A DNA stretch of 64,000 nucleotides from Larix kaempferi. Lineage: Eukaryota > Streptophyta > Pinopsida > Pinales > Pinaceae. Location of the stretch: contig BSBM01000199.1 in the NCBI GenBank assembly GCA_027924585.1, positions 9,603,001-9,667,000 on the forward strand, written 5' to 3'. The notes below the pieces were generated by a model. That model saw only the letters and a program-made list of their open reading frames with translations, had not been told where the DNA came from and did no database searches. Numbering within the stretch: position 1 is the first letter of the stretch; every line of letters starts with the position of its first letter. A program made the position numbers and the translations under genes. Positions 1 to 12,699 of this stretch are shown here, in pieces.

Positions 1-270
1 CCTGTGCGCTCCAAAACCCCCGCAAACTTTGCAAATTTAACGCCAAACAACTCAAGTTCCGGGGATAAGTTAGATTGTACATATCAAAGCAGACAGCGAC
101 AAAAAACTTATCCTGCCGAGGAAGTGGGAGAGTTGTTGGATGTTCTCGTGGAAACGCGAGAATTCTTTTTGGTGCTTAATGTTTGTCCCCCTTAAACACA
201 CCTTTGGCATCTGATACCGTCAACATCTTGGCATGTTCTTTCTTGGAAAACACTCTTTGGTAGTCATATT
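1..270. other. Unclassified left-edge segment
   Basis: This segment has no recognisable coding or repeat signature. It contains one short open frame of about 63 codons that resembles nothing I know. It directly precedes the part of the LARD LTR that is shared with the downstream copy, but it does not match the equivalent stretch there (about 6720-6990). It is therefore either flanking DNA reached through a truncation of the left LTR, or an insertion present in only one of the two LTRs. Confidence 0.4.
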
Positions 271-2596
271 TAAAGCTAGTTAATAGAATTTTAGTGCAAT
301 GCTAATTTTCGATTTTATTTTAGTGATATCTGTATTACCGCCTGGGTTTTAACCATTTCTTTCCAAGATCGAATCTCCGCAGCATTGTTTATTTACTGTT
401 AAAAGTCTACAGTTGATCATTGTGCATTTATGAGTTTGTGTTTGGCATATGTTTATATGAACTATGCATATCTGAAACGTTAGTCTAAGCAAGGATGGAA
501 TCAACATCAAGCTCCTTGCTCGGATCAAAACCTCGATGTAAATTTATGAGGTTAACTTTGCGAATCCCAACCTATGGAGAGTTAGGTTTAATATTTTTTT
601 ATTTTTTTTACAACTTCTGCAACTTTGGGTAGTTCAGCACTATTGTTTTATCAACGTCTAGTCGTCGGCATAGTAATAATAGGCATATATGTTTGATAGA
701 GCAGCAATTAGCTGTGTATTTGTCATTATCGATAACCTTAATGATACCGTTGGATAGCCTTACGAGAATATTAGTTAGGGTAATGTGTGGCTTGAGCCTA
801 AGTATCATTTAAAATATGTACATATATATATTGCTATAATTATACCACTAAATGCCCGAATCCTGGCCATGATCTAGTTGAGTTAAATTAATACATCCGC
901 AAAAAAATAACTAACTAGGGTATGGTCCTCTTTCTGGTTGGATTTATGAAGCTTATATATATATAAATGAATTTTATAGAACTATATATATTCACCTCGA
1001 TCCGTGAAGAAAGACGTATTTCAGGAATTTTTTTAATGAAATTAATATGTTAAAATAGACCTTGTCCTATATGATAGCATATACCCATGTGGTAAAAGAT
1101 AGTAACATTTTTTTTATATATACTTGAGTCCCAACAAGAATAGTTGTAGATTATTGGCATTTGAATTAATTATTCTTGAAATACATATATTATAATCCTT
1201 CCTTCAATTATGCATTTATATATATATATCCTTTCATGACATTCGGATGATTGCGCTTAACTTAAAATACTTTGTATACATCTTATTACACTAACCTTGC
1301 CTTACACGTTGGAAGGACCTTTACTTCCATTATGTAATAAATTTAAGTAAGAATGTATTTGTATTATACATTGCGAAGGATCTCAACGAGTATACCTTAT
1401 ATACATATTGGTGTGGATAATTGGATATTATATGGAGATTGACTATGGTTTATGTAGATGTCAAAGTGGAAAGTAAAGTGAAGATTGTTAATATAATAAT
1501 TACATATGATAAATTCTTAGAGTAAAGTGAAGATTCTTAATATAATAATTATATATGATAAATTCTTAGAGTAAAGTGAAGATTTTTAATATAATAATTA
1601 CATATGATAAATTTTTAGGAGAAGAGATTACTTTTAGAGGTTATAAACCTTAGGCAAGGGTTGAATCTAGAAAGGCATTATTTTGTTGTTTAAATGTAAA
1701 CCTTCAGAGCAAGGAAGTACTTTTATGAAGGATCCCTAAAGAGTAAATGTATATTTTAGTACTCTTTGTGATAGAGGCTGAGAAAGTAGAAAGATTTTGG
1801 TTGCAAAAACCATGTTACTTGATGTAATCTCTTTCCTCGAACTAAATAAAATAACATAACCCTTTTGTGGATGTAGCTCAAGATGCGGGTGAGCCACGTG
1901 AAAAAGTCTTCAGATGTGTTTTTCTCTTGGGTCCTTCATGTGTGTACCTTATTGAAATCTTTGCATTGATGTATTTCCACGTTAAAATGATCTCATTCAA
2001 ATGATCTCTTTTGTATGAATTTAAGATTTTAATCTTCTAGATAGAAGTAGTGACCTTGTCGTTTATGTCTACACTTGAGTGATCAAATGGTAATTAGTTG
2101 ACGATCCCGTGTTGTGTATTCTTTAAAGTAGGTCCAAATTACTGGTTTTATTTAGTTATGTAAAGCTGAATTTATATGAGTAAGCTTATGAACCATTAAA
2201 TTACTAATTGATATTTTGATGGATCCTTGTATTTCAGTATTTAGATCTCAAATGGTCTGAAGTAAAAAGGTAAGATACTTGAAGGTTAATGTGGTGATGA
2301 TGTTAGTTCTTTCTATGAGACAAGAATTGTTGACAAGTTATCAACTTTGTCAAAGTTGTCTTCTTTAAAAACATATTGCCTTAGGTAAAGGGTATGATTA
2401 TGTAGATAATTTCAACACTTTGATGTTACATCACCTTTAGAAAAACTCATGACTGTTGCAGTATTCTATGTTAATATAACTAATTTGTTAATAAAAGGGT
2501 CAATTTGTCAGTAATATAATTTCACGATATTTGATATTAGCATTTATTATAGTATGGAAAAATTTTAAATTTTTATGAAGTTTTGGGTGTGTGACA
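271..2596 (+). repeat. Left (5') LTR of the LARD, partial
   Basis: It aligns almost base for base with 6992-9375 (very roughly 95% identical by eye) and ends in GTGTGTGACA just before the primer site. About 1.9 kb of the 5' part present in the right LTR is missing here. It has one copy each of two blocks that are tandemly duplicated in the right LTR, so the two LTRs have changed independently since insertion. Confidence 0.8.
1474..1625 (+). repeat. Three-copy ~54 bp tandem repeat in LARD LTR
   Basis: Three near-identical units beginning AAAGTGAAGATT, each containing TAATATAATAATTACATATG, lie end to end. The same three units are in the right LTR at about 8207-8355, so the repeat predates insertion and belongs to the family rather than to this copy. 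Confidence 0.8.
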
Positions 2597-2598
2597 AA

Positions 2599-2610
2599 TG
2601 GTATCAGAGC
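2599..2610 (+). promoter_or_regulatory. Primer-binding site, initiator Met tRNA type
   Basis: TGGTATCAGAGC lies two bases after the terminal CA of the left LTR. It is the standard plant LTR-retrotransposon primer site, complementary to the 3' end of initiator methionine tRNA. Confidence 0.9.
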
Positions 2611-5028
2611 ACTAGATTTAAACGCTCGGGCCTGATGGGCTCAACATAAAATAAATAAGTATGAAAGTTTACTAATCAAGTCATACTTGTTTCATTTTAG
2701 TGCATGGACTGGAATATACGAGCGAGTAATGTTCACAGGGGTTACAATTTCAAAGCTCTCCAAAAGAAGATGAGTATTCGATTGTTGCTTTTCTTACCCA
2801 AATTTTGAATCAGGTATGTTTTTCCTTGATGATGAGTTTTTCTTTGCTATAGGCAGAAATTTATATGGTTGTATGATATTGTAAATTAGTAACTTGATTG
2901 AAATAATTTCCGTAAATATGAAAGGGATTATGAAGAATGTTGTGAATATGTTGTTTATTTAAATTTAGAGTTTCGTAGAAGTACCATTTAAATCCGCATT
3001 TTAGTTTGTAACATTCTACTTTTCTATCAAAGACTACTAAGTGCATTATTTATGAGCTTCCTAAGGTTAGAATATAGTATTATTCGTTTACCCCAAAGAA
3101 GTGAGTTTGTGTGATTAAGTAAAGTTACTTAAACACCTTCCATTTTAAATGCATAGTTGTTACGACAGTGTTAAGGAATGTTATATAAGAAAATCTTGCC
3201 TTGTATATGTTATAGAATGAAGTTATAGTTACATATTCATAGGTGCATTCCTCAAAATAAAAAAAACGGTTTTCAAAGTATTAAATTGCAGAAATAAATA
3301 TTGACTCGTTTCATTCTCTTTTGTGGATCCAGGAGTATGGGGTTCGTAGTCTAAGGAAATGTTATATTGAGTATTGATAGCCAAAATAAAATCTCACATG
3401 TCCTAGGTTACAAGTCATGTGTAAATTGTGAATAGTTTATGTGATAAGATGACCAATGTGTTCGAATATTGTTTCTGCTTATAAAAATCGTCATTTTGTT
3501 AAATGATTAAAGATTTTCATTACTTAATATCAATTGTACTCTATTCCAAAAAATTCTTATGGTGTTTAAAATTTCAAGGATGAAGGTGTGTTATTGTATT
3601 TGTTTGCAAGCAATATTCCTAGGGGTTAAACTAGCCTTATTTTAGAAATACATTATGATAGACCTCTGTGGGGTAAGTTACAGTTTCTATCAAAGAATAA
3701 TGAGCATCAAGATCTTGTTGATAGTTTGATGAAAAGAATTTAAACCTTGTTATGATTGATTGAGCATGGGGTCTTTTAAAAATCTTTAGATGATAAGTCT
3801 CAATTCGAAATAAATCTATATGTGTTTAAGCTTTGATGCTAACATGTTTTCAGTAGATTTGACCTCAAACTCACTCCAAGGATATTGAAGAGTTTTACGT
3901 CAAGATCAAGTAAATGCATAAGCTAATTGAACGAGCATGCGTATAATGATATGGAACTAATGTGCTCAATTGTCGAGCAATTGAAGCAAAGAAATCTTTA
4001 TTTATACTAACATTTCAGGAAGTGATCTTAACCTCAACTGATGTCATGACCAACAAGAACGTTTATTATAAAAGCACTTATACATATAAGTTGAGCTAAA
4101 TCACTCAAAAGAATTAATAAATGGTTTTCATAAATAGGTGTTTCCTAGACTCAAACGAGAAGGTTTGAGAGGAAGGGAAATTATCTCCTGGCTCAGGCTG
4201 AGCCGACAGCATCATGAACTCATTTTCTAACCGTTGCAGGGTGCAACTTCCCTCAATTGTGGTCATGTTCCCCATGCAAGTGGAACAAAGCAGGCAACTC
4301 ATTGAATATTATACTGACCCAAAAGTCCTAGGCAAAATTTATATCCATCGAATTGAGCAGGCAGCTCTTCTACAATATTTCTGTAGAAATATTTCCTCTT
4401 GTGCATCAGGTGATCACTGAGAGATTCGATTAGGGGAAGCTATGTAATGAGTTGCAAAGTAAGACTGTCATATTCCTAATGAGTTACATAGGACTCATGT
4501 TTTGTATGCAAGTCTCCATGATTGTTGAAATACAAAAGAGTGCTATTTGCGCAAATATACATGATTGTTGAAGTACATGAGCAGGATATGTATGGCAACT
4601 CCCCACGATTGCAGAAATACACAAAGGTTTTTGTATGCAATTCTCCATGATTGCAGAAGTATAAAAGAGGTTTGATGATTACAAAGATATGTTTTATGAT
4701 ATGAGAAAATGATAATGATTGTCTTGTAACTAGACTATCACATGTATTTATGCGTGCGTGTTATGAATGCCGGAAAAAGCAAAATATTCCCTCAAGATGA
4801 AGAACAATGAAGAACATTTAATGATTTGAAATTTTGTATACTTATGTTATACTGAAAAATACTGAAAAATCTGGTACAAGTTGTATAATGTGTAGGTTAT
4901 AAAAGGAAAAGAGCTTGCGGAATCAAAATAAGGTGAAGACGACCAAAGCATAAGAACAAAAGCAAAGGGAAAGACGGTGAATGAATGCAAAAGACAAACC
5001 GTTGAACACCGATGACGGTGTTATCTTT
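2611..5028 (+). other. Non-coding interior of the LARD
   Basis: There is no gag, protease, polymerase or integrase similarity in any frame and no open frame beyond about 70 codons. A four-copy tandem repeat of about 55 bp lies at 4505-4680, with the shared words CTCCATGATTG and AGAAATACA. The stretch just before the right LTR is purine-rich. The rest shows nothing I recognise. Confidence 0.6.
4505..4680 (+). repeat. Degenerate ~55 bp tandem repeat
   Basis: Roughly four units share the words GCAAxTCTCCATGATTG and AGAAATACAxAAGAG. They have drifted but remain clearly recognisable. The repeat lies in the LARD interior. Confidence 0.6.
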
Positions 5029-5041
5029 AAGGGGTGGAGTG
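5029..5041 (+). promoter_or_regulatory. Polypurine tract of the LARD
   Basis: AAGGGGTGGAGTG directly precedes the TG of the right LTR. It is the expected plus-strand primer site and confirms the element's orientation. Confidence 0.75.
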
Positions 5042-8000
5042 TGTAACATCCCTCCAATTTGACCCCAATTAATAATATTTTTTGTAAGAGTAATTGTAAT
5101 TATGAAAATGGCCCTGGTGAGGATCTCAAGGCCAAGGCCCCACCAATGGTAGATGAGGAGTTTTGTTATCTCATTTTCCTAAAAATGTTACTAAGAACAT
5201 GACATAACTTAAGAGAAAATAACTAATCCTTTACTTAAGGAAGAGAAGTCGTTGGCAAGAAGCCGTAAGAGTCAAGTCATGTCTAGGGTCGTCCTAAACT
5301 AGACACCACTTTAGTATTGACAATTAAAGGTTAAGATTCTACATACTTAAGAAGAATTAGTACTATTATTATCTTTTGGGTGAAATAAGAAATATATAAG
5401 GTAATATACATATATATGTACAGGTATGTGAGAAGTATGCCTATAAGTAATTTATCCCTATACACATACATATTTGAAAGATATTGGAAAATCATCCAAT
5501 ACATATTTACATATATATATATATAAAGGAGATGGAAACCTTTAAAAATATATTCAATTTTTAAGTTATTAGTAGATTTTATACTTTGGATTGAATATTA
5601 ACTATAAGTACAATTAATTTTAAGTTCTACTATGGAATAGGTACTAGTATATTTTTGAGACATTAACTTACCCAACTATAAATTATATCGTGGATTAAGT
5701 AAAATTATATGAATATAGATGTGTGTTACTATAGTATATTCACATATGCTCTTTGAATATTGTCATTATATATAAGAAGCCTAAGAAATAATCTATTTCT
5801 TCTTAAAAATTTAGATACTATCCTAGGAAGGGATTTATGATAAACACATGAATCACATATAATTATAAATATATATATTGAGCAAAACTTTATGGAGTGA
5901 GGAAAGCTTAGCCTACTTTGAGAAGTTTAAATTATATTTTTGGCTAGAGACCTAGAGTTTTTCAATATTTTAGTAGACAAAGTACTACTAAGGGGCTAAG
6001 CAAATGTATAATTACATATGTTATAAAATTAGAATTTAGATCACTAAATTATTTAAAAAAAAAGAATGTTCGTTTTATCTTTGGCTTAGAAGCTTTTTGC
6101 CCAAAGATTTTTATTAAGGGGACTACCCTTCCCCATTCTTCATCGATGTGGGCGGTTGAGTTATTAATTCGATTGGTATCTCATTTGAGAACCAAAAACC
6201 TATCTTTTTTCTCTCTCCCATGCATTAAAACAAGTTTTGGCCACTTGCTTACGAGTAATTGGATTGTCATTTTCTTGAAAGGTTTTGGGCGATGGAGTAT
6301 CTACTAAGGGATTTCTCGATAGCTACCACCTGCCTTTGTTTAACACATCGTGGCAGCATTTTACACTGATCACTGTTTTTGGTCTCTCCGAGTGGAGTCC
6401 TACTTAATGAAAGAGCTCCACTCACCTATAGGGTGAACGTGGTTATTAAAGGTTTTTCGGTAGGAGATGCCAAACTCGGAAGGAGATGCCACCTACCTTC
6501 CTCCCAAGAGCATCTAAAATCCTTCATAACGTCCACGTGCACGAGAGGAAGGAGGGTGCCTCCATGTGTCGATCCATTGAGAGGACCCAGTTGTTATTTC
6601 TAGCAGAGCACGGTAGTGGGAGGAGGAGGGAGATCAGAATCCATAGTGCAGAGTTAGGGGGAAGGAATGAGGACGACAGCCAGTAGGAGAGCCATCCCTC
6701 ATCTGTTCCTTCTCATTAGAGAACTACTGCATTATCTCTGTTCGCTTGTATCATTGGGCTAGGCGGTTTGTTGGGTACTTATTGTGTGGATCGACCCTGC
6801 AAATGAGGTAAGCTGAAGGTTGTACTTATATTGATTTATATTTTAAGCCTGTTTTTGAATGTGTCACATGTCTACCTCCCTAGAATAGGATTAACACATT
6901 CAACACTAACAAGAGTTTAGATTTTGATATCCCTTCTGCGAACTTAGTTACATTCTACGCATTCATGGCCGAATCGATGAAGATCAAATTGAAAGCTAGT
7001 TAATAGAAGTTTAGTGCAATGCTAATTTCTGATTTTATTTAAGTGATATCTGTATTACCGCCTGGGTTTTACCCATTTCTTTCCGAGATCTAATCTCCGC
7101 AGCATTGTTTATTTACTGTTAAAAGTCTACGGTTGATCATTGTGCATTTCTGAGTTTGTGTTTGGCGTATGTTTATATGAACTATGCATATCTGAAACGT
7201 TGGTCTCAACAAGGATGGAATCAGCATCGAGCTCCTTGCTGGGATCAAAACCTCGATGTGAATTTATGAGGTTAACTTTGCGAATCCCAACCTATGGAGA
7301 GTTCAGCACTATTGTTTTATCAACGTCTAGTCGTCGACATAGTAATAATAGGCGTACATGTTTGATAGAGCAGCAATTGGCTTTGTATTCGTTGTTATCG
7401 GTAACCTTAATGATACCGTTGGATAGCCTTACGAGGATATTAGTTAGGGTAATGTGCGGCTTCAGCCTAAGTATCATTTAAAATATGTACATATATATAT
7501 TTCTATAATTATACCACTGAATGTCGGAATCCTGGCCATGATCTAGTTGAGTTAAATTAATACATCCGCAAAAAAAATAACTAGCTAGGGTATGGTCTTC
7601 TTTCTGGTTAGATTTATGAAACTTATATATATATATGAATTTTATAGACCTATATATATTCACCTCGATCCGTGAAGAAAGATGTATTTCAGGATTTTTT
7701 TTAATGACATTAATATGTTAAAATAGACCTTGTCCTATATGATAAACATATACCCATATGGTAAAAGATAGTAACATTTTTTTTATATATACTTGAGTCC
7801 CAACAAGAATAGTTGTATATTATTGGCATTTGAACTAATTATTATTGAAATGCATATATTATAATCCTTGCTTCAGTTATGTATTTATATATATATCCTT
7901 CCGTGACATTCGGATGATTGCGCTTAACTTAAAATACTTTGTATAAATCTTATTACACTATCCTTGCCTTACACATGGGAAGGACCTTTACTTCCATTAT

Positions 8001-9375
8001 GTAATAAATTTCAGTAAGAATGTATTTGTATTATACATTGGGAAGGATCTCAACGAGTATAACTTATATATATATTGGTGTGGATAAGAATGTATTTGTA
8101 TTATACATTGGGAAGGATCTCAACGAGTATACCTTATATATATATTGGTGTGGATAATTGGATATTATATGGAGATTGACTGTGGTTTATGTAGATGTCA
8201 AAGTGGAAAGTAAAGTGAAGATTCTTAATATAATAATTACATATGATAAATTCTTAGAGTAAAGTGAAGATTCTTAATATAATAATTATATATGATAAAT
8301 TCTTAGAGTAAAGTGAAGATTTTTAATATAATAATTACATATGATAAATTGTTAGGAGAAGAGATTACTTTTAGAGATTATAAACCTTAGGCAAGGGTTG
8401 AACCTAGAAAGGCATTATTTTGTTGTTTAAATGTAAACCTTCATAACAAGAAAGTAATTTTATGAAAGATTCCTAAAGAGTAAATGTATATTTTAGTACT
8501 CTTTGTGATAGTGGCTTTGAAAGTAGAAAGATTTTGGTCGCAACAACCATGTTACTCGATGTAATCTTCTTCCTCGAATTAAATAAAATAACATAACCCT
8601 TTTGTGGACGTAGCCCAAGATGTTGGTGAATCACATGAAAAAGTCTCTTTCACATGTGTTTTTCTCTTGGGTCCTTCATGTGTGTACCTTATTGAAATCT
8701 TTGCATTGATGTATTTCTAGGTTAAAATGATCTCTTTTGTATGAATTTAAGAGTTTAATCTTCTAGATAGAAGTAGTGACCTTGTCGTTTATGTCTACAC
8801 TTGAGTGATCAAATGGTAATTAGTTGGCGATCCTGCGTTGTGTATTCTTTAAAGTAGGTCCAAATCACTGGTTTTATTTAGTTATGTAAAGCTGAATTTA
8901 TATGAGTAAGCTTAGGAACCATTACATTATTTAGTTATGTAAAGCTGAATTTATATGAGTAAGCTTAGGAACCATTATATTACTAATGGATATTTTGATG
9001 GATCCTTGTATTTCGGTATTTAGATCTCAAATGGTATGAAATCAAAAGGTAAGATACTTGAAGGTTAATGTGGTGATGATGTTAGTTCTTTCTATGATAC
9101 AAGAATTGTTGACAAGTTATCAACTTTTTCAAAGTTGTTTTCTTTAAAAACATATTTCCTTAGGTAAAGGGTATGATTATGTAGATAATTTCAACACTTT
9201 GATGTTGCGTCATCTTTAGAAAAACTCATGACTGTTGCAGTATTGTATGTTAATATAACTGATTTGTTAATAAAAGGGTCAATTTGTCAGTAATATACTT
9301 TCACGATATTTGATATTAGCATTTATTATAGTATGGAAAAATTTTAAATTTTTATGAAGTTTCGAGTGTGTGACA
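5042..9375 (+). repeat. Right (3') LTR of the LARD, 4.3 kb
   Basis: It starts TGTAACATCCC and ends GTGTGTGACA, with canonical TG and CA termini. The 3' 2.4 kb matches the left LTR. Two private tandem duplications are present: a block of about 72 bp at roughly 8016-8155 and one of about 57 bp at roughly 8874-8985. Several AT microsatellites occur (near 5515 and 7625). No coding content is evident. The short open frame near 7140-7480 exists only because of two small indels relative to the other LTR. Confidence 0.8.
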
Positions 9376-9427
9376 GTACGAGAACAAAATTTAACTTCGG
9401 GACAAAGTTTTAATAAGAGAGGGAGTA
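9376..9427 (+). mobile_element. 3' tail and polypurine tract of a Ty3-type element
   Basis: The sequence AACTTCGGGACAAAGTTTT followed by AGAGAGGGAGTA is the usual post-pol tail and polypurine tract of plant Ty3 elements. The same AACTTCGGGAC word precedes the 3' LTR of the minus-strand element at 33434-38955, so the two are related families. Everything upstream is cut off by the LARD, so gag and pol of this element are not in view. Confidence 0.75.
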
Positions 9428-11136
9428 TGTAATGCCCCTAGAATGACTGTAGACTTTGAGGGAACTTGTTGAGTGACCGACTGAATAAACTTTCATAAAG
9501 TGGTCCTTTGAGTTTTGATGTGTCATAACGATTAAGCAAACACATGATGATTTGCATAACGAAAAAATAATAAATGGAACTCACGAAATGAACAACACTT
9601 ATAGAAATGGACATTTTGCTTAAAAATTGAATGAATGCATGCTTTGCTTAATGATTCACGATTTTATGAAGTATATGATGTGAATAAAAGAAATGCATGT
9701 TTTGCTTAATGATTAGCAGATTTATGAAATGAATGGTGAGTATGACTATGGAATGATTTACATAATGCCTATTGATGAATTATGATGAGAAATACTATTG
9801 ATGGGTACTTTGAGTATATGTGCAACAACAGGTAATTTACCATAAGCAACTGACACACAAAGGAAATAAATGGGTCGTAGAGTACGAATAAATCACACAC
9901 GGAAGAATGATGATGGTGTTAACTTCCTACGGAATCTACGCCTGAGTTAAAAATCCCTTATCCACTTACTCAGGGAAGTGTGAAGTCGTGCGAAGTGGAC
10001 CATGACGGAATTGGTCACGAACAAGGTTGAGGGGTGCGCTTTGAGAACGAACTTACTCCTCAACACCATTAGTCTCCAATAGAGTGTAGACGGACGATTG
10101 AAGGTAACGAATCCTAAATCACTACCTAAAGTTCCCACAAATCAGATGAAACGAGAAAGCATTGATGAAAGGACCCAACGATGTGGTACCTAAATGATAA
10201 AGAGAAAACAATGAATGAAAGGAATTGATGATGTGGTACCTAGATGGTAAAAAGAAATTGCCGTCGAATGGACCCGACTATGTGGTACCTAGACCCAAGA
10301 CAAAAAGAAATGAATAATGTTTATGCGTTAAACATATAAGTTTGCATTTAGGCTATTTCCACATGAAATGAATATTAGTAATTAAATAATGGAGAATAAT
10401 TGTTTTAAGAGAAAATGGTAGACTAAACATTATCATCTAGCCAATTCTAGTTGCACCCACAAAAATAGAAACTTAGATTGGAGCATTAGGGGACATACTT
10501 GAGTAAATCAAGGAATGTAGGTGGACTCTCTTGAGAAATAGACACATGGTTGGGTGAGGTAATTATAATTTAATAATTAGGAAAATAGGCATTTTTGCAT
10601 GAAGCGGCATGTGTCATAGAGAATTTTCCTATTTAAAGAAGGAAAGCGGAAAGGCAAGGGATACCCTATTGTCAGACAACAACCATAATGGTAACGAGAC
10701 ATTGATTTGTTTCTATTGTGAGTTTGGTAAGGGGTCTTGGTGAGTGGGAAACTCATTTATGGATCGTTGGTTTTTGTGTGTGAGTTCTATGACCCCGAAG
10801 CTTGGGGGTGGCTATGTGACTAATTGCATATAATCCTATGGTTGAGTGTTGAAGCTAACGATTGCTTCTCCTACGGTTAAACGAGTTTTTTCTGAAAGGA
10901 TCTAATGGGTGAAGCGAACAATAAGGGACAAGATGGATCGATTGATTATGACTACTCCTTCGATAGTGGGATCGATCGATGGTTGACATGTATATAGTTC
11001 CATTTGTATTTGTAAAATTTAATATTTTTTTTTTAATTTAGTTTTCTATCATTGATAAGATTGAATCTATTTTACATTATGTTGTTAAGTTTCAGATTAA
11101 TTTTTGGAGATGACCCCACAAGCGGGGGTCCCTACA
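9428..11136 (+). repeat. 3' LTR of a Ty3-type element, 1.7 kb
   Basis: It begins TGTAATGCCCC right after the polypurine tract and ends GGGGGTCCCTACA. Termini of this form are shared with the LTRs at 33434 and 36927 read on the other strand, although the bodies differ. It holds a three-copy repeat of about 55 bp around the word GATGTGGTACCTA (near 10160, 10213 and 10270) and a duplicated block at 9630-9740. A TATA-like TATTTAAAG is at 10630-10638. The 5' LTR is not in the window, so the target duplication cannot be tested. Confidence 0.75.
10630..10638 (+). promoter_or_regulatory. LTR TATA box candidate
   Basis: TATTTAAAG lies about 500 bp before the end of the LTR, a plausible place for its RNA polymerase II core promoter. 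Confidence 0.45.
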
Positions 11137-11204
11137 CACAAAGAGAATGGTGCTCTATGATCTCTATACAAAGTGAAAGAAATAATAAAATTTCTACATT
11201 CTCA

Positions 11205-11660
11205 CACTACAAGAAAAAGGGCATTTTAGCCTCACATTAGCACCACTATTTGTAAAGGATTTGGGAAATCCTCAGTTTTCAAATAGTGGTGCAAAAGTGA
11301 TGATAATGTGGGGATATGCAAGTGGTGCTAAGATTTATGGTGCAAAAGTGGTGTTTGTAAAAAAGTTGAATTTGGTGTTAAATAATTATGTGGCATTCCA
11401 TTGTGTATGGCGCAAACCACCAAAATCAATCCTAGATGGATTGAGATTTTGTGGTGAAAAACACCAAAACCAATCCAACACTGAGTGAGACTTTATGGTG
11501 CAAAACACCAAAATTATTATTATTATTATTATTATTATACACAAACTTGAATATGGTGCAAAACACCATAAAATAACAAGTGGTGCAAAGCACCATAAAA
11601 TAATAAATGGTGCAAAGCACGATAAAATAATAAATGGTGCAAAAAAAAATATAAATCACA
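11205..11660 (+). mobile_element. CACTA transposon terminus and subterminal repeats
   Basis: CACTACAAGAAAAAGGGC at 11205 is a textbook plant CACTA (En/Spm-like) terminal inverted repeat. It is followed by an array of TGGTGCAAA words in both orientations (near 11286, 11338, 11496, 11552, 11580, 11607 and 11633). Several are arranged as hairpins such as GGTGCAAAACACC. Such arrays are the binding sites of CACTA accessory proteins. An ATT microsatellite lies at about 11513-11539. I did not find the opposite terminus. The open frames crossing this block are products of the repeats. Confidence 0.75.
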
Positions 11661-11747
11661 CACACATATATAATGCTAAAAGATATGTATTAAAACATTT
11701 TCTTATATTTATTTTGTTTTAATATATTATTAAAAAAAACAATAATT

Positions 11748-11761
11748 CACTACAACAAAAT
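11748..11761 (+). mobile_element. Second CACTAC terminus, same orientation
   Basis: CACTACAACAAAAT is another common CACTA terminal form, 543 bp downstream of the first and pointing the same way. Either a second CACTA element starts here or the match is chance in AT-rich DNA. No subterminal array follows it. Confidence 0.35.
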
Positions 11762-12699
11762 TTATAATTGATAATTATAAACGAGAGATCAATGCACCTT
11801 GGTCCTTACCTTACTTTATATCATCAAATATTTCTCTATTAAAAAAAACAAAAAAAATGTTATTGAGTTAACAAACTTAATATTCATTTCGAGGCTATTA
11901 CGGGTTCTACTGATATAGCTCTTCCAATAGGTATCTACTATCAATATTTCTGCTAGTTGATGCCCCCTATATGCACCAATATCTACTTGACCACCTCATG
12001 TCAAAGGGACATGCTGAGATGGGTGTTGCGATGAAGAATGTAGTGATACTCCACTAGAGCTAATTGATGCATTGCAAGCATATACAACTACATTGCAACA
12101 ATATAAATTGAAAACATGTTCAAACATCTATTAGTTGCAATAAATAGATTTGTTGACAAAATATTACCATATCAAGGATACTTAAACGAGCCCCAAACAC
12201 AATCGCACATGTGCTTCTATGCTTATTGTTGTCCATATGCCTATTAACCCACCAATTGTTGTGTTGAATATGTTGAAGAGTATCCCTAGGATATTTTTTG
12301 TGATGGCGGATTATGATGAAGAACTTCCAAAAAACTAGCTTATTATGAACACACATTTTACATAAATACATACTATGCATATTATGACACATGCATATAA
12401 ATATCATATGGTGCTTATACATAAAATAAATGTGTAAGAATATCTCCATGACTTAAAAAATATGATAATGACCAACTTGATATTCAAGATAGGCTAGTAT
12501 AATAGAGAAAAAAGAGGCTACTACAATATAGAAATGAAATACCAAAACAAAACAGATTGCAAGATGAAAGAAAACTCATTCGAGTTCTATCAAAGAGAAG
12601 GAAATGAAAGTAGGCAAGAAGTGACCCCAAGTAAGAATTTCATTTCCAGGTATGCTTATCATCCTTTGGAGTACAAAAAAATTTGTAGTTCACTTAATC
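11762..12699. other. No recognisable gene
   Basis: AT-rich sequence between the CACTA terminus and the SAR1 pseudogene. One minus-strand frame of 109 codons (12120-12449) looks like nothing known and has the composition of intergenic DNA. Confidence 0.4.

Larger units (their letters stand above)
271..9375 (+). mobile_element. LARD-like non-autonomous LTR retrotransposon
   Basis: The element is seen as a partial left LTR (271-2596), a primer-binding site, a 2.4 kb interior and a complete right LTR (5042-9375). The interior has no gag or pol similarity and no long open frame. LTRs of over 4 kb around a short non-coding interior are the pattern of large retrotransposon derivatives (LARDs), which are mobilised in trans by an autonomous relative. 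Orientation follows from the primer site next to the left LTR and the purine tract before the right LTR. Its right end touches the tail of another Ty3-type element, so it may have inserted there. The left target duplication cannot be checked because the left LTR start is missing. Confidence 0.75.

Noticed and set aside
608-808. Open frame shared with 7292-7477
   Set aside because: It is in the LARD LTRs, and the two versions differ in frame and ends, so it is not a gene.
12030-12050. Possible right CACTA terminus (GAATGTAGTG)
   Set aside because: Only the outermost six bases fit. The rest does not match the inverted 11205 terminus and no subterminal repeats precede it.
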